Shown one piece after another: positions 1 through 11,309 of a stretch of DNA of 64,000 bases (position 1 is its first letter; every line of letters begins with the position of its first letter). The notes beneath the pieces were generated by a model that saw only the letters and a program-made list of their open reading frames with translations, did not search any database and was not told the origin of the DNA. Origin of the DNA: Chamaecrista fasciculata (Eukaryota > Streptophyta > Magnoliopsida > Fabales > Fabaceae); NCBI GenBank assembly GCA_003254925.1, contig QANZ01043286.1, forward strand, positions 3,891-67,890, given 5' to 3'. The position numbers were made by a program, and so were the translations under genes.

Positions 1-1369
1 TTTCTCTATCCAAATATATAAAACATGTATGTGTTTATCTTAGTTTATTTTACACCATATGAGCCATATCTCTACTCCCTCTCTCTAATGCCGCACACAC
101 CCATATATATAGGCCATGTTGATTGCTCACCACTTATTAGTTTTAATATGTATTAATCTTCCTCTTAATTACCTTGAATCACACCCAACGTCCATTTACA
201 TGCCATAAAATGTCCTTTATTTCTCTTAAAATGCCATAAAACAACCGTTGCACTTCACCAACGGACACCACATGTTCATTTGCCTTCAAAAGCTTTTAAT
301 CTCTTTTAATCCAATTCCAACGGCACATAAAGCTTCATGATACACATTATTAATGTCTCCTATATATATATATGCTGCACCAATCAAATAATAATTCCTC
401 TCCACTTAATAAACATATAATATATATATTAATTTATAATAATACCCAACAAGAAATACGTGGTTGAGATTTGAATCAGAAGATAATATAAAAATATGCG
501 CAATATAGTGGGACTATTCATTGATGAATAAAACTAGAAATTGCATATTATAAAGTATGATGTAGCTGGGCATTAAAACTGCACATGGATGGATGCAATA
601 GTCAGAATAATTGACAAAAAAAACAAAAGTTAGTCCAGTTTGGTGGAGGGGTTATGGGTACGTAGACTTATTGTGATTAGAGATTTTAAAATAGGTTGGT
701 TAATATAGCAATAAGCTTCTCAATTTTAGTATTGCTTGGAGAAGGTTTTGAATCATTTAACTTTGTGTTTAAAGGCATATTTTAGTAATCACCCTAGATT
801 ATGTGATATTTCCCCTCTTAAGAAGTAAGGATAACCATATAGATGAACAACGAGAATTTTTCATTGTGATTTTTAAAGTACATGTTTTCACAAAGTTAAT
901 ATCAAACTGTTATTCTCTAATATTATCTTATAAAGTTAAAGATTCTCTATCAACTCACATAAGTCTAGTAGCTATACTGTACAATATAATATTTTGGTTA
1001 CAATTTATATTATAAAATAGAAAAACAATACTGTTAAAAGAACATTACTATTATTTTTTTCATCCTTTATTTTCTTATTGTCATAATTCATAACTGTCAA
1101 ATAGAATGAGATAGTAACAAATTCTATCATAGTTGGTAAATAACTAAGTTTCTTAAGCATAATATTTTGAATTCAAATAAAATAATGTATATGGAAAATA
1201 TTTGATTGATATGAGCAAAATTCACTTCTATGATTTATACTCCTCAAAATGAATAATCTCTAAAATGAGACAGTCGATACATGTCAATTGGAGTGAATAT
1301 GAGTCAATCTGTTTACCCATCAAATTAATAAGTTAGATTCGAATATTTTAAATTAGTATAGTTTCAATA
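1..1369. other. AT-rich spacer, no gene seen
   Basis: I see no coding region here; the short open frame near 0.8-1.0 kb is AT-rich and has no recognisable content. Three AACGG cores (one as its reverse complement CCGTT) lie between about 245 and 330. They resemble the mitosis-specific MSA core but do not match its full consensus. The stretch could be the upstream region of a gene off the left edge; that is inference only. Confidence 0.5.
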
Positions 1370-1411
1370 ATCTTATTTGTTGTTATATTAAAAAAAAATA
1401 TCTTATTTGTT
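1370..1411 (+). mobile_element. Micro-insertion (poly-A tail piece) with 12-bp target duplication
   Basis: ATCTTATTTGTT occurs at 1370-1381 and again at 1400-1411. Between the copies lie 18 bases, GTTATATT followed by a run of A. A short 3' tail plus poly(A) between direct repeats is the mark of target-primed reverse transcription, here almost completely 5'-truncated. Confidence 0.6.
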
Positions 1412-1620
1412 CAACTCACTTACTCCACATATACTTACCAAACCCCTCTAGCATGCAGTACATGCTTGTTCTTTTTCTTTTCTTCTTCTTCTTCTTCTAT
1501 TTTAAATAGCATCAAGTGATCAATTCATTTAAAAATAACTTATTGTAAATAATTTTATTTATTCATTCATATATTTGTAATTTTCATGTATAGAGATTAA
1601 ATAAATATACCTATTCTTTA

Positions 1621-2454
1621 ACCAACAAGTGGTTGGTCAAAGTGGTAAACGACTTGGTATCGCTTAAGCAAGATCTCGTATTCGAGCCCTTGTGAATGCA
1701 GTTACCCTTGTTGAGAGACTCACCCACCATAGTCAGGTGCGCGACCGACCCTAGGGGTGAGCACGGGTTGGGTTGGGGCGGGTTAAGGGGAAATCTCAGC
1801 CCAACCCGCACATCAATCTGCGGGTTGGGTTGGGTTGGGTTTTATGATTTTTAAAACTCAACCCGAACCAACCCAACCCGCAGAGTTGCGGGTTGGGTTG
1901 GGTTGAACCCGCGGGTTGAGTTTGTAATTTTTTTTTTATAATTTTCATTAAAAAAATATTATTATAAATTTGTGGGTAGTGAATAAAAAAACTTACACAT
2001 AAAAAATGTTAAAAAACATAGATTTTATATATATAAATATAAATCAATTAAAATATATTCTATAAAATATGTAAATGTAAAACATATATGTAATTATGTA
2101 AAATTTAAAATCAAAATATCTTATTTATAAAGAACTAATAGTATAAATACATAAGAAAACATACAAAATTTATATAAAAATATATAAATATTTATAAAAA
2201 AATAAATTAAAAAATAAAAAAAATTATATGCGGGCTCGCGGGTTGGTTGGGTTGAAAAACTCCAAACCCGCAACCCAACCCGCAAGTGTGCGGGTTGAGA
2301 ATTTTGAACCCAAACCAACCTGCGAACCCGAACCAACCCAACCCATAGCTGCGGGGTTGGGTAGGTTTCTGCGGGCTCGCGGGTTGGCGGGTTGGTTTGC
2401 TCATCCCTACGCGACCCGGTTCGAGTCTGAATTAGTTGAGTCTAAAGAATATGG
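1621..2454 (+). mobile_element. SINE, interrupted by a hAT-type MITE
   Basis: A tRNA-derived head is visible: an A-box-like GTGGTTGGTCAAAGTGG followed about 45 bases later by a B-box-like GTATTCGAGCCC. A second GGTTCGAGTC lies after the nested insert. The whole is flanked by a perfect 10-bp direct repeat CTATTCTTTA (1611-1620 and 2455-2464), which fixes both ends. The SINE body is split at 1751/2410 by a later DNA transposon. There is no clear poly(A) tail, as in plant Au-like SINEs. It lacks an acceptor-stem fold, so it is not a tRNA gene. Confidence 0.75.
1752..2409. mobile_element. hAT-type MITE with GGGTTGG repeats, nested in a SINE
   Basis: The termini are inverted: TAGGGGTGAGCA on the left and TGCTCATCCCTA on the right. 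They are followed by degenerate GGGTTGGGTT repeats on both sides of an AT-rich core. The flanking 8-mers are ACCGACCC and CGCGACCC (6 of 8 match), consistent with an 8-bp hAT target duplication. It encodes nothing; open frames here are products of the GGGTTGG repeats. Its insertion is younger than the host SINE. Confidence 0.7.
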
Positions 2455-2540
2455 CTATTCTTTAGATGCTTAGTATTAATGTAGAGCACTTTAGCATGTT
2501 ATATTTTTTTTTAACATTAATATTTCTTATATAAAAAATA

Positions 2541-2969
2541 GGGTAAATTACACTTTGGTACCCTGTGGTTTGACCCTATTTCACTTTGGTACCCTGTGGT
2601 TTGAAACTTGACACTTTGGTACCCTGTGGTATTCTCCATTAACACTTTGGTACCCTTTGGAACTATTTTGTAATTTTAACCATAACATTTTGCAAAAATT
2701 ACATATTGACCCCAAAAAATTTTCAGAAAATTAAAAATAGATCCTTGGATACATATTATATAGGGACTAAAATGAAAAATTTAAAATTGTTTTGGGGTCA
2801 ATATGTAATTTTTGTAAAATTTATTATGGTTAAAATTACAAAATAGCTCCAAAGGGTACCAAAGTGTTAATGGAGAATACCACAGGGTACCAAAGTGTCA
2901 AGTTTCAAACCACAGGGTACCAAAGTGAAATAGGGTCAAAACCACAGGGTACCAAAGTGTAATTTACCC
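2541..2969. mobile_element. Mutator-like MITE, GGGTAAATT family, copy A
   Basis: This is a near-palindromic 429-bp element. Each arm starts GGGTAAATTACAC and holds four spaced copies of a CACTTTGGTACCCT-type motif. The 9-mer TAAAAAATA flanks both ends exactly (2532-2540 and 2970-2978), the target-duplication length typical of the Mutator superfamily. It has no coding capacity. Copies B (10665) and C (43668) have the same arms and core, and two gene-fragment-bearing elements share the terminus. Confidence 0.85.
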
Positions 2970-2978
2970 TAAAAAATA

Positions 2979-3507
2979 TAATCTTTATTTATTTTTTTGC
3001 TTATTTTTGTTTGGTAACTTGGTCTACCATGTTCTAATTTCACCAAAATGCACAGCCCAATCAAAGTCGCCTACGGAGAGTGTAAATGAGTTAATATTTT
3101 TTTTGTTAGGTCATCCTAAATGTGTAATGTTGAGCAGTTGTTGTAATACTTTTTTATGTTGGGGAAACATTTCCTCCTTTACGTTATGGGCCTAGACTCA
3201 CTATTTTGTTAACAGATTTATTTTTTGGGTCCAACCTATACTTCATATCTTGTGTGTTTTTTGTTTTTGACAAAACTTCGGAAATGGATCACCTAACCTA
3301 AATTATAGTAACTAAAATATTACTAAAGTATTCATTACTAATCATTCTACTATGAATTTATGTGGTGACTTTTTAAATAAAATCAATGATGAGTTCATTG
3401 TTTACCGCTTATTACTGTCTCATGGGCTAGCTCTTACTGAGAAGCCACAACGAAGGAATCTGTTCCTCGCAACTTAATGGACATTAGCCCGACAAACCGA
3501 ATATTAT
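2979..3507. other. Spacer, nothing recognised
   Basis: No gene, repeat or transposon end was recognised in this AT-rich stretch. Confidence 0.4.
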
Positions 3508-3516
3508 AAAGAAAGT

Positions 3517-3903
3517 ATGTCAAAGTGCAAATTTGGCCCATATCTTTTGTTGAGTTCCCAATTTGGTCTTATATATATTTTTTTTCACTTTTGGTCCCAT
3601 ATGTTTGCAAAAAGATCCGATTTGGTCTCATATCATTTTTTGTCCTATATCTTTTGGTCAAGTTGCAAAAATAGTCTCATATATTTACAAAAAGGATCAA
3701 CCAATGGTTGATCATTTTGCAAAGATATGAGACTACTTCTTTACTTGGTCTAAAAATATAGGACAAATTCTGCACCTGATTCAAAGATATGCGATCAAAT
3801 TGGGAATTGACCCAGAGATATGGGACTAAAAGTGCAACAAAAATAAGATATGGGACCAAATTAGGAACTGAGCAAAAGATATGGAACCAAATTTACACTT
3901 TTC
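3517..3903. mobile_element. Mutator-like MITE upstream of RPS11 copy 1
   Basis: The arms form an inverted repeat with the 'TTTGGTCCCATAT' style of motif repeated along each arm (left near 3527-3680, right near 3720-3895). Flanking 9-mers AAAGAAAGT (3508-3516) and CAAGAAAGG (3904-3912) match at 7 of 9. It ends about 170 bp before the RPS11 start codon, so it lies in or beside that promoter. Confidence 0.65.
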
Positions 3904-4009
3904 CAAGAAAGGAATAAACACGCAAGGGTTAATTTAGTCATTTCGGCACAAAGTATTTGCCAAGCCTTCATAAAGCTTGAGATTTGCAACTTTTCTGCTT
4001 GCCGCTTGG

Positions 4010-4018
4010 ATTAGGGTT
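4010..4018. promoter_or_regulatory. Degenerate telo-box upstream of RPS11 copy 1
   Basis: ATTAGGGTTG lies about 55 bp before the start codon. The telo-box (AAACCCTA) is common in plant ribosomal protein promoters. This copy departs from the consensus at its last base; the second RPS11 copy has the full match at the same relative place. Confidence 0.45.
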
Positions 4019-4070
4019 GTTGTGTACGGCGTTGCATTCGACTTGTATCAGTCAGCTCGAGCCCTAAACA

Positions 4071-5583
4071 ATGGCGGAACAGGTTTGGATCTCCCTATCT
4101 AACTTGTATTTACCTAACTGCTTGTCTCGCTTATTTCTGAAAAATTCGTTTTGGTGGCTATTTTACAGACCGAGAAAGCATTCTTGAAGCAACCTAAGGT
4201 GTTTCTCTGGTAAGATTATCTCTGGTTCATTCGATTGTTTTTATTTGATTGCATTATTGATAAATCGAATTGATTACTGGAGGGGCTCGATGCTTGAATG
4301 TACTATATTTTTGCATGCTCATTGTCATTATATCTCTGTTTATCTTCACAAACTTGCTGCTATATTTTGCAGCTCGAAGAAATCTGGGAAAGGGAAAAGG
4401 CCTGGAAAAGGAGGAAACAGATTTTGGAAGAGCATTGGGTTGGGTTTCAAGACTCCCAGAGAAGCTATCGAAGGTTTTTCTCTCAACATTTTAGATATAA
4501 TGAGCTCAACTCAGTGTTTGGTACTATCGGTAAACACTCGGTTTTTGTTGTAGAATATGTAAGAAATATTTTCACGGTCGGGATTTACTTGGAGTGGGAT
4601 GCAGTATAGCTAATGATCTATTCTAAATTAAGCTTCATAATCCTGGATTCTAACTTCAATAAGTGTACGTTCATGTCAATGCACTTAATGTCGCCACTAC
4701 CACCATTTGATTTCTCTAAGTAGGAAGTATACAACATTGGAGAGCCAGGGTTTGCTGGTGGTAATGGAAGTAAGTAAAGGTTAGGGTCTATCTACACGAG
4801 GACGAACAGAAAAATACATGGCAGTTCTTTTAGAGGGTCTCAACATAAAATCCTGCAGAACCTGAGCATAATGTCATGACCTTGGCAATATTATGTACTG
4901 TATTTTCCCCAACTCCATATGAAAATGTCAATTAATTATTAATTATTTATATAATGGAAAGGCTTGTTTGCCTATTTAGGGACTTAATCAGCAGCAATGA
5001 ATTTCAGAACACAATGACATAATGCAACTATTTGTTTGATTCATTGTTGATTGTACTGACAAGCATGACTTGTTTACCTGTTTAGGGACTTACATTGATA
5101 GAAAATGCCCATTCACTGGAACTGTCTCCATCCGGGGCCGTATTCTTGCTGGTACATGCCACAGTGCTAAAATGACCAGGACTATCATTGTTCGTCGCAA
5201 CTACCTTCATTTTGTGAAGAAATATCAAAGGTAATGCTCATTCATCTCAGGAAATTGAGTTTTCTTTTTTGTTTCCTAACTGCTTATTGTCTATTTGACA
5301 CTTCCTTAGGTATGAAAAGAGGCACTCAAACATTCCAGCACATATATCACCGTGTTTCCGTGTGAAGGAGGGAGACCATGTTATCATTGGGCAATGCAGG
5401 TTGGTATCTACTTCTCCATCCTTTTGCATTGTAGCTTGAAATATATTATTTGCTGTTTCTCTGGTTTTAAATTTAGTTTTTCCTCTTAACAGACCAATTT
5501 CAAAGACTGTAAGGTTTAATGTGCTGAAAGTGATTCCAGCTGGATCTTCTGGAGGTGCGAAGAAGGCGTTTACTGGAATGTGA
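4071..5583 (+). CDS. RPS11: 40S ribosomal protein S11 (uS17), copy 1
   Basis: This is a structural protein of the small cytosolic ribosomal subunit. Six exons join in frame: 4071-4082, 4169-4209, 4373-4473, 5086-5230, 5310-5399 and 5493-5583. All introns are GT-AG, and the product is 159 aa, the normal family length. Recognisable segments include [18 protein letters not shown] at the start, the lysine-rich [14 protein letters not shown] patch, the uS17 core [13 protein letters not shown] and [19 protein letters not shown], and the end KKAFTGM. Exon 1 holds only four codons, as is usual for this gene. A flotillin gene lies downstream and the pair is repeated at 14.8-21.0 kb. The protein differs from copy 2 at one residue that I noticed (Arg versus Lys in YID-R/K-KCPF). 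Confidence 0.95.
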
Positions 5584-6087
5584 ATCCAATTTTTGTTTTT
5601 TGCTAGTGGATGATGTTATACTTAGCAGCTTATGACTTACACTTGAAAAATCCACTCTTAGTAAAAGTTTTGTATGTCTTTGCCATTTAGTTTCTGTTAC
5701 TGATTTTATTACCCGTGCTATTTTATCATATATGGATCATTATTATGTTCTTGAGTGATTTGGAGCACAACCTCATTCATTAGTTATTGTGCCATTTCTA
5801 GTTCTTCTCCGTTGAATTCCCGTTTGTTTATCAGGTGCTATTGTCAAAATTAGTATTTATGCGGAACGGTCACTTAGTAAATAGATGCTTTATTCAGTGT
5901 GTTGCTCTTTAACCACAAGGGATCCAAATTCGTTTCTGGTGTTTAACTCTTAAATGGCATTTAGTATAAATAGATACTAGATATTATGTTGTGTTGATCT
6001 GGTCGTATATGATTACATTTATATGGTTAAGTTGGAAGGATTGTGTTACATTACATCATTACAGTTATTATATATATATATATATAT

Positions 6088-7724
6088 GCAAAACACCCTT
6101 TTGCGCCCTTACCGTTTGAAGTGATTTTCAGTTATGCCCCTAACGTTTTATTTTGTTCAAGCGTGCCCTCAATGTGAAACTAACGTTTCAATTATGCCCC
6201 CAATTTTGACTCAATGCCCATGTGGTAATTTTTTTATTTATGTGTCATTTTTTTGGTCTGACGTGGCATAATGACTGGACATTCATATTTTTTTTTCCAT
6301 TGTGGCATGATGATTGGATTTACATTTTTGAACATAAAAATTGAATAAACTAGTAAATCAATCCCTCGATTTACATTTTTCATCATTTTCATTCATTTTA
6401 GTTTCAAATCCTCAAAATAAAATTGTAAAGTGTCCCAAAATTCGTTCAAACATTTCAATTTAGTCCTTAAAAGTATTAAAAACCGTAAAATCTAAACCCC
6501 TAAACTCTAACTCCTAAACCCTAAATCCTAAACTCCTAAAAAAACTACTCTCTTGCAATTTGGTCCCTAAATCCTATTTTCCTCTTCACTTTGCCCAGAT
6601 TTTTCATCATCATCCTCACAATCTCTCCTTCTTCATCCTCTTCCTCTTCCTCACTCTGTCTCTTTCAATTGGGGGCATAACAAGATCTTTGAAAACATCT
6701 CCTGTTCTCAAAATTAAACCACCAAGTTCACAAGCAATAGAATTAGAACCATACAGACAAAGCCTCACTCAACTATAGCAGATTTAAGTTAACACTCTAG
6801 TTTTGTCACATTGCATCAGTATCAGTAAGCAAAATAAAAGAGGGGAATAAGGATCAGTAAATAGCAGATATCGTCGCGATTGATGAGTTTGCGAGTAGTG
6901 ATGGATTTGCAGGCGAATTGTTCCTTGGTGACTTTATGAGAGACTAAGTAAGTGACACCAAATTGACCACGGCCTAGCTCACGGCCGAAGATATAGGTTG
7001 AACGGACGTCCTCCATTGGGCGACCAAGGACGCGGCCGACGGTGGAAGAGAGAGATGGATTAGGAAGTGGAGGCGACGACGAGGGTTTCGAATTAGGAGG
7101 GACGACGGAGACGCCATTGTCGGTCGAAGATGGTTTAATTTCCCAGATTTGATTGGAAGAGACAGAGTGAGGAAGAGGAAGAGGATGAAGAAGGAGAGAT
7201 TGTGAGGATGATGATGAAAAATCTGGGCAAAGTGAAGAGGAAAGTAGGATTTAGGGACCAAATTGAAAGAGAGTAGTTTTTTTAGGGGTTTAGGATTTAG
7301 GGTTTAGGGTTTAGGGGTTTAGATTTTAGGGTTTTTAATACTTTTAAGGACTAAATTGAAATGTTTGAAAGAGTTTTGGGACACTTTACAATTTTATTTT
7401 GAGGATCTGGGACTAAAATTAATGAAGATGATGAAAAATGTAAATCCAGGGATTGATTTGCTAGTTTACTCAAATTTTATGTTCAAAAATGTAAATCCAG
7501 TCATCATGCCATGGTGAAAAAAAATATGAATGTCCAGTCATTATGTCACGTCAGACCAAAAAAATGACACATAAGTAAAAAAATTGCCACATGGGCATTG
7601 AGTCAAAATTGGGGGCATAATTGAAACGTTAATTTCACATTGAGGGCACGCTTGAACAAAATGAAACGTTAGGGGCATAACTGAAAATCACTGCAAACGT
7701 TAGGGGCACAAAAGGGTGTTTTGC
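6088..7724. mobile_element. Pack-MULE-like element carrying a CDPK fragment
   Basis: The 1.64-kb element has inverted arms of roughly 580 bp, starting GCAAAACACCCTTTTG and ending with its complement. The left arm is about 6088-6672 and the right about 7150-7724. It sits in a TA run, so the target duplication (TATATATA-like) cannot be read uniquely. The unpaired middle holds a calcium-dependent protein kinase fragment on the minus strand. The inner part of both arms (a pyrimidine-rich leader encoding the same spurious frame in each) looks like the 5' leader of the captured gene, so the capture appears to have been drawn into the inverted repeat. Confidence 0.75.
6868..7128 (-). pseudogene. Captured N-terminal fragment of a calcium-dependent protein kinase
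   Basis: Reading the minus strand gives a proline/serine-rich stretch, then [17 protein letters not shown], the glycine loop [15 protein letters not shown], and the kinase lysine segment EQFACKSI, ending at NRDD. This order (variable domain, 'GRPMEDVR', glycine loop, VAIK-type lysine) is characteristic of plant CPKs, nearest by eye to the CPK9/21/33 type. The rest of the kinase domain, the autoinhibitory segment and the EF-hands are absent, and the frame stops shortly after the fragment. It has no start Met with a myristoylation site. It is cargo of the surrounding element, not a working kinase. Confidence 0.85.
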
Positions 7725-8965
7725 CTATATATATATATTTATATATATAAGCAAGCGCTGACCTTGAATACAATTTTAGTTTAGAGTAGGTGATTTTAAT
7801 ATTTAGCCAGTTGATTTTAATGTTCTTATTTTCTATTCTCTTGCTTCCGAAGTTCACTAGTTGACATTTGACAATTTGCATTGACAAGGCAATTACACCT
7901 TCAATGTTCCTTATATCTTCGCACTGAGTTGCCTTACATCATGAATTTCTCTTAATCATATACCCAATTATTCAAAATCGCTTGGCTCTTTGGCGTTGTA
8001 ATCAAGATGCTGAAAGGATTAAAAGTATGAATTCCCATGGTAATTACTTTTTTCTAAACGATTATTTGGTTAAAGTTAATGGCTAGGGAATATCCCATTT
8101 TCATGCTGATAACGTACTAATAATGATCCAACCAAAGATGAAAGGTAAAAAAAAGACCATTCCATTCGGCTGTATAGTAGAAACTCCCTCCCAATTTAAG
8201 AAATCAAGAATCATTAACTAGGAAAATGTATGTATCCCATTGGTTATATGCAATAAGAGGTAAGATGCTTCAACATGATAAACAATGCTGTTTTGAAAAG
8301 TTCAAGAGCAGGTATTCCTCTCATTATAGTCAAGGCTAAACATTCCATTCTCATATGCATCAATATCTCTCTTAACTAACTATTGCTAGTATCATTTGAT
8401 TGCAAGTGGATATATATATATATATATATATATATTAGATGGGTCGTGTTGATATTAATGTTCTTATTGTCTATTGTCTTTCTTCGAAAGTTCATCAGTT
8501 GACATTTGACAAATTGCAATGACAAGGCAATTGTACCGGTAATTAAATGACTAAATGTAATGAATATTCATATATCTTCTTAGTGAAAGGATTAATTTTG
8601 AATTCCCATGGTAATTACTTTTTTCAAAACGATTATTCATTTATGTGGTTAAAGTTAATGGAATAGGCAATATCCCAGCTTCATGCAAATTACATAGAAA
8701 TTGAGTTCCAGTAGTATAAGCCACCGTGTTTCGCATGCTGCCTAACACCTAGGTCAAATGAAAGAGCAAATAAAAGCATGACTTGATGTTAAGAAATTGA
8801 ATTTTCAATGGTATGAATATCAAGATATCGAATATTTTTTATTATTAATAAGATTTCGAAGTTAAAATTTAAGATTATACAAGTTTATGATTTTATATAT
8901 ATTTTAATTTAAACAAATGAATTTCAATCTTAAATAAGATATAAATTTATTATAATTATTATTAT
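7725..8965. other. Spacer with TA microsatellite and a diverged duplication
   Basis: There is no gene. A (TA)n run lies at about 8410-8436. The text around 7780-8050 (TTCGAAAGTTCA..TTGACATTTGACAA, and later GAATTCCCATGGTAATTACTTTTTTC) recurs in diverged form at about 8455-8660, so part of this spacer is a local duplication. Confidence 0.5.
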
Positions 8966-9675
8966 TCAATTCCCCCTCTTTTACATCATCTTCATTCATT
9001 TTAGTCCCAAATCCTCAAAATAAAATTGTAAAGTGTCCCAAATCTCTTCCAAACATTCCAATTTAGTCCTTAAAAGTATTAAAAACCCTAAAACCTAAAC
9101 CCCAAACTCTAAATCCAATTTGGAAGAGTTTTGGGACACTTAACAATTTTATTTTGAGGATTTGGACTAAAATGAATGAAGATGATGAAAAAGATGGGGA
9201 ATTGAAAATAAAGGGATTTAGAGTTTCGGGTTTAGGGTTTACGTTTTAGGGTTTTTAATACTTTTGAGGACTAAATTGAAATATTTGGAAGAGTTTTGGG
9301 ACACTTAACAATTTTATTTTGAAGATTTGAGACTAAAATGAATGAAGATGATGAAAAATAGGGGGAATTGAAAATAATGGGGTAAAAATTGAAGCCAGTG
9401 ACCAATTTGTCCATACACGAATTTTCTTTTGTTTTAGTAATAATGCTGATGTGGCGACATTTACCCAGTTGGCATTTTTTTTTTGAGTTTAACCCTTGCT
9501 GACGTGGTATAGTTAACGTGCCACGTCATGTTTTTTGTAATGATGTCAAGTTAACTGAGGGACCAATTTGTGTAACGATCGATAAATTCGGGGACTTATT
9601 CGTTTATTATCTAAATCCAGGGGCTTATCTGTAACTGAACAAAAATTTAGGGACTAATTTGATAGTTTACTCTAA
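8966..9675. mobile_element. Rearranged relative of the CDPK-carrying element
   Basis: Segments matching the arms of the 6088-7724 element recur here. Examples are CAAAATAAAATTGTAAAGTG near 9017 and its complement near 9140 and 9310, with 'AGGGTTTTTAATACTTTT' between. The order is inverted, then direct, with no kinase cargo. The right part ends in a terminus-like 'GGGACTAATTTGATAGTTTACTC' style. I could not set clean ends or a target duplication. Confidence 0.5.
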
Positions 9676-9818
9676 TCTTTTATATCATACTCACATATCA
9701 AAGCTGAAGCATAATTGAACTGATATTCAAGGCCAAAAAATTGTGGATCCCGTTCTTTGCTCAATTACTACCTTATGGATCCAAATTAAGTTTCCTAGTC
9801 TAATAGAAAATTGAAATT

Positions 9819-9882
9819 TCAATCTCAATTAGTTTTTTTTTTAATGAAAAGAGCCATTCATCAATCTCAATTAATTTTTTTT
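9819..9882 (-). mobile_element. Micro-insertion with about 22-bp target duplication
   Basis: TCAATCTCAATTAGTTTT and its near copy with A for G lie at 9819 and 9861. About 20 bases separate them, ending in GAGCCATTCA, with a T run at the junction. The structure is the same as the other micro-insertions: homopolymer plus a few bases between direct repeats. Confidence 0.55.
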
Positions 9883-9885
9883 CCC

Positions 9886-10660
9886 TAGTCTTTGCTGGTG
9901 TTACATGCCATGTATTGTCCAAAAAAAAAATTACGACGCTCATGATGATAATTAATATATTTCCATAAAAAGAAAAATAGACCATTTCATTTGGCTACAT
10001 CCGGAAATTTCCTCTCCATATAAGAATGGCAACTGAGAAAATGCATTATAATTTATAAACAAAGCTGTTTTGAAAAATTCAACTGCATATATTCCTTTCT
10101 AATTATAAACAAGGCTAAATATTCCATTCTTGTATGCATTGAAATTTCATAATCATTCCACCCCAAAAAATAAATTTCTTGATCAAGATATTGCTAGTAT
10201 TTTTTTTTCGATTTTTTATGCAGACAATTTTAAGAATCTCTTTTCTTCCTTGAATATAATTTCTAGATATTTGTTGATTTTTTTAAAAGAACATTTTTAA
10301 AAGTAAATTTTTAAAGTATTATGATCTTTGTGTTGCTTCTACCATTTTGATTGGCAACCGGAAAATAATTATTCAAATAATTTTATTTAAACTTATGATA
10401 TAGTCACGCTTTCATGACTTTGATTAGGTCTAACCGTCTAACTGCATTAAAAAATTACTAAAAAAAATTTATTTTATTCATTTAAATCTTAGTATAAATG
10501 TTTGAAAATAGTTTTTTTTTTCAAAAATTATAATTAAATGAACAAATATCATAAAAAAAAGAATTGTGTATATTTTATCACTTAAGATTTCAATATTAAA
10601 AAAAATATTAATTTCTGTGTCAAAAGTAGTATTGTTTTTCTTATAATTTTTTAATTAAAA
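9886..10660. other. Spacer, nothing recognised
   Basis: AT-rich sequence with no gene or transposon that I can bound. Confidence 0.4.
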
Positions 10661-10664
10661 TAAA

Positions 10665-11063
10665 GGGTAAATTACACTTCGGTACCTTGTGGTTTGACCC
10701 TATTTCACTTTGGTACCATGTGGTTTGAAACTTGACACTTTGGTACCCTGCGGTATTCTCCATTAACACTTTGGTACCCTTTGGAGCTATTTTGTAATTT
10801 TAACCATAATAAATTTTACAAAAATTATATATTGACGCCAAAAAAATTTTAAATTTTTCATTTTAGTCCCTATATAATATGTATCCAGGGACCTATTTGT
10901 AATTTTTTGAAAATTTTTTGGGGTCAATATGTAATTTTTGCAAAATTTGTTATGGTTAAAATTACAAAATAGCTCCAAAGGGTACCAAAGTGTTAATGGA
11001 GAATACCACAGGGTACTAAAGTGTCAAGTTTCAAACCACAGGGTACCAAAGTGTAATTTACCC
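10665..11063. mobile_element. Mutator-like MITE, GGGTAAATT family, copy B
   Basis: This is a 399-bp palindromic element with the same arms and core as copy A. Flanking 9-mers are TAAAATAAA (10656-10664) and AAAAATAAA (11064-11072), 8 of 9 matching. It lies about 250 bp upstream of the flotillin start codon and about 110 bp upstream of its TATA-like motif, so it is part of the promoter region. Confidence 0.85.
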
Positions 11064-11081
11064 AAAAATAAATTATACACC

Positions 11082-11122
11082 ATCACGTATCCTTATTTTT
11101 TTTTTTTGATCAACGTACCCTA
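11082..11122 (-). mobile_element. Possible micro-insertion (poly-T) with imperfect target duplication
   Basis: ATCACGTATCCTTA (11082-11095) and ATCAACGTACCCTA (11109-11122) bracket a 12-T run plus G. The repeat is imperfect, so this is the weakest or near-weakest member of the set. Confidence 0.4.
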
Positions 11123-11174
11123 AATCCCTAGAAATTTCAACTCTCTCGCAGTGGTTGATACTCAGTATTTTTCC

Positions 11175-11183
11175 TATATATAG
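11175..11183 (+). promoter_or_regulatory. TATA-like box of the flotillin gene
   Basis: TATATATAG lies about 130 bp before the flotillin start codon and is followed by a pyrimidine-rich leader, a plausible core promoter arrangement. Confidence 0.5.
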
Positions 11184-11309
11184 TTTCCTAATCTGTTTTC
11201 TTCTCTTGTTTATCTTCTCTCTTTGGTTTTCTTGAATTTCACGTTCTCTTCTTGATCATACCTATCTATCATCCTCTTCGTTCATCACTGAAAATCGAAA
11301 TCAAACACC

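Noticed and set aside
1620-1720. tRNA-like A and B boxes here and at 42.5, 42.9 and 59.5 kb as tRNA genes
   Set aside because: None shows a cloverleaf with acceptor pairing, and all are bounded by direct repeats, so they are SINEs.
2121-2473. Overlapping open frames on both strands
   Set aside because: They translate the GGGTTGG repeats of a MITE.
6560-7261. Two similar small proteins beginning [13 protein letters not shown] on opposite strands
   Set aside because: They are the same arm sequence of the inverted repeat read in each direction.
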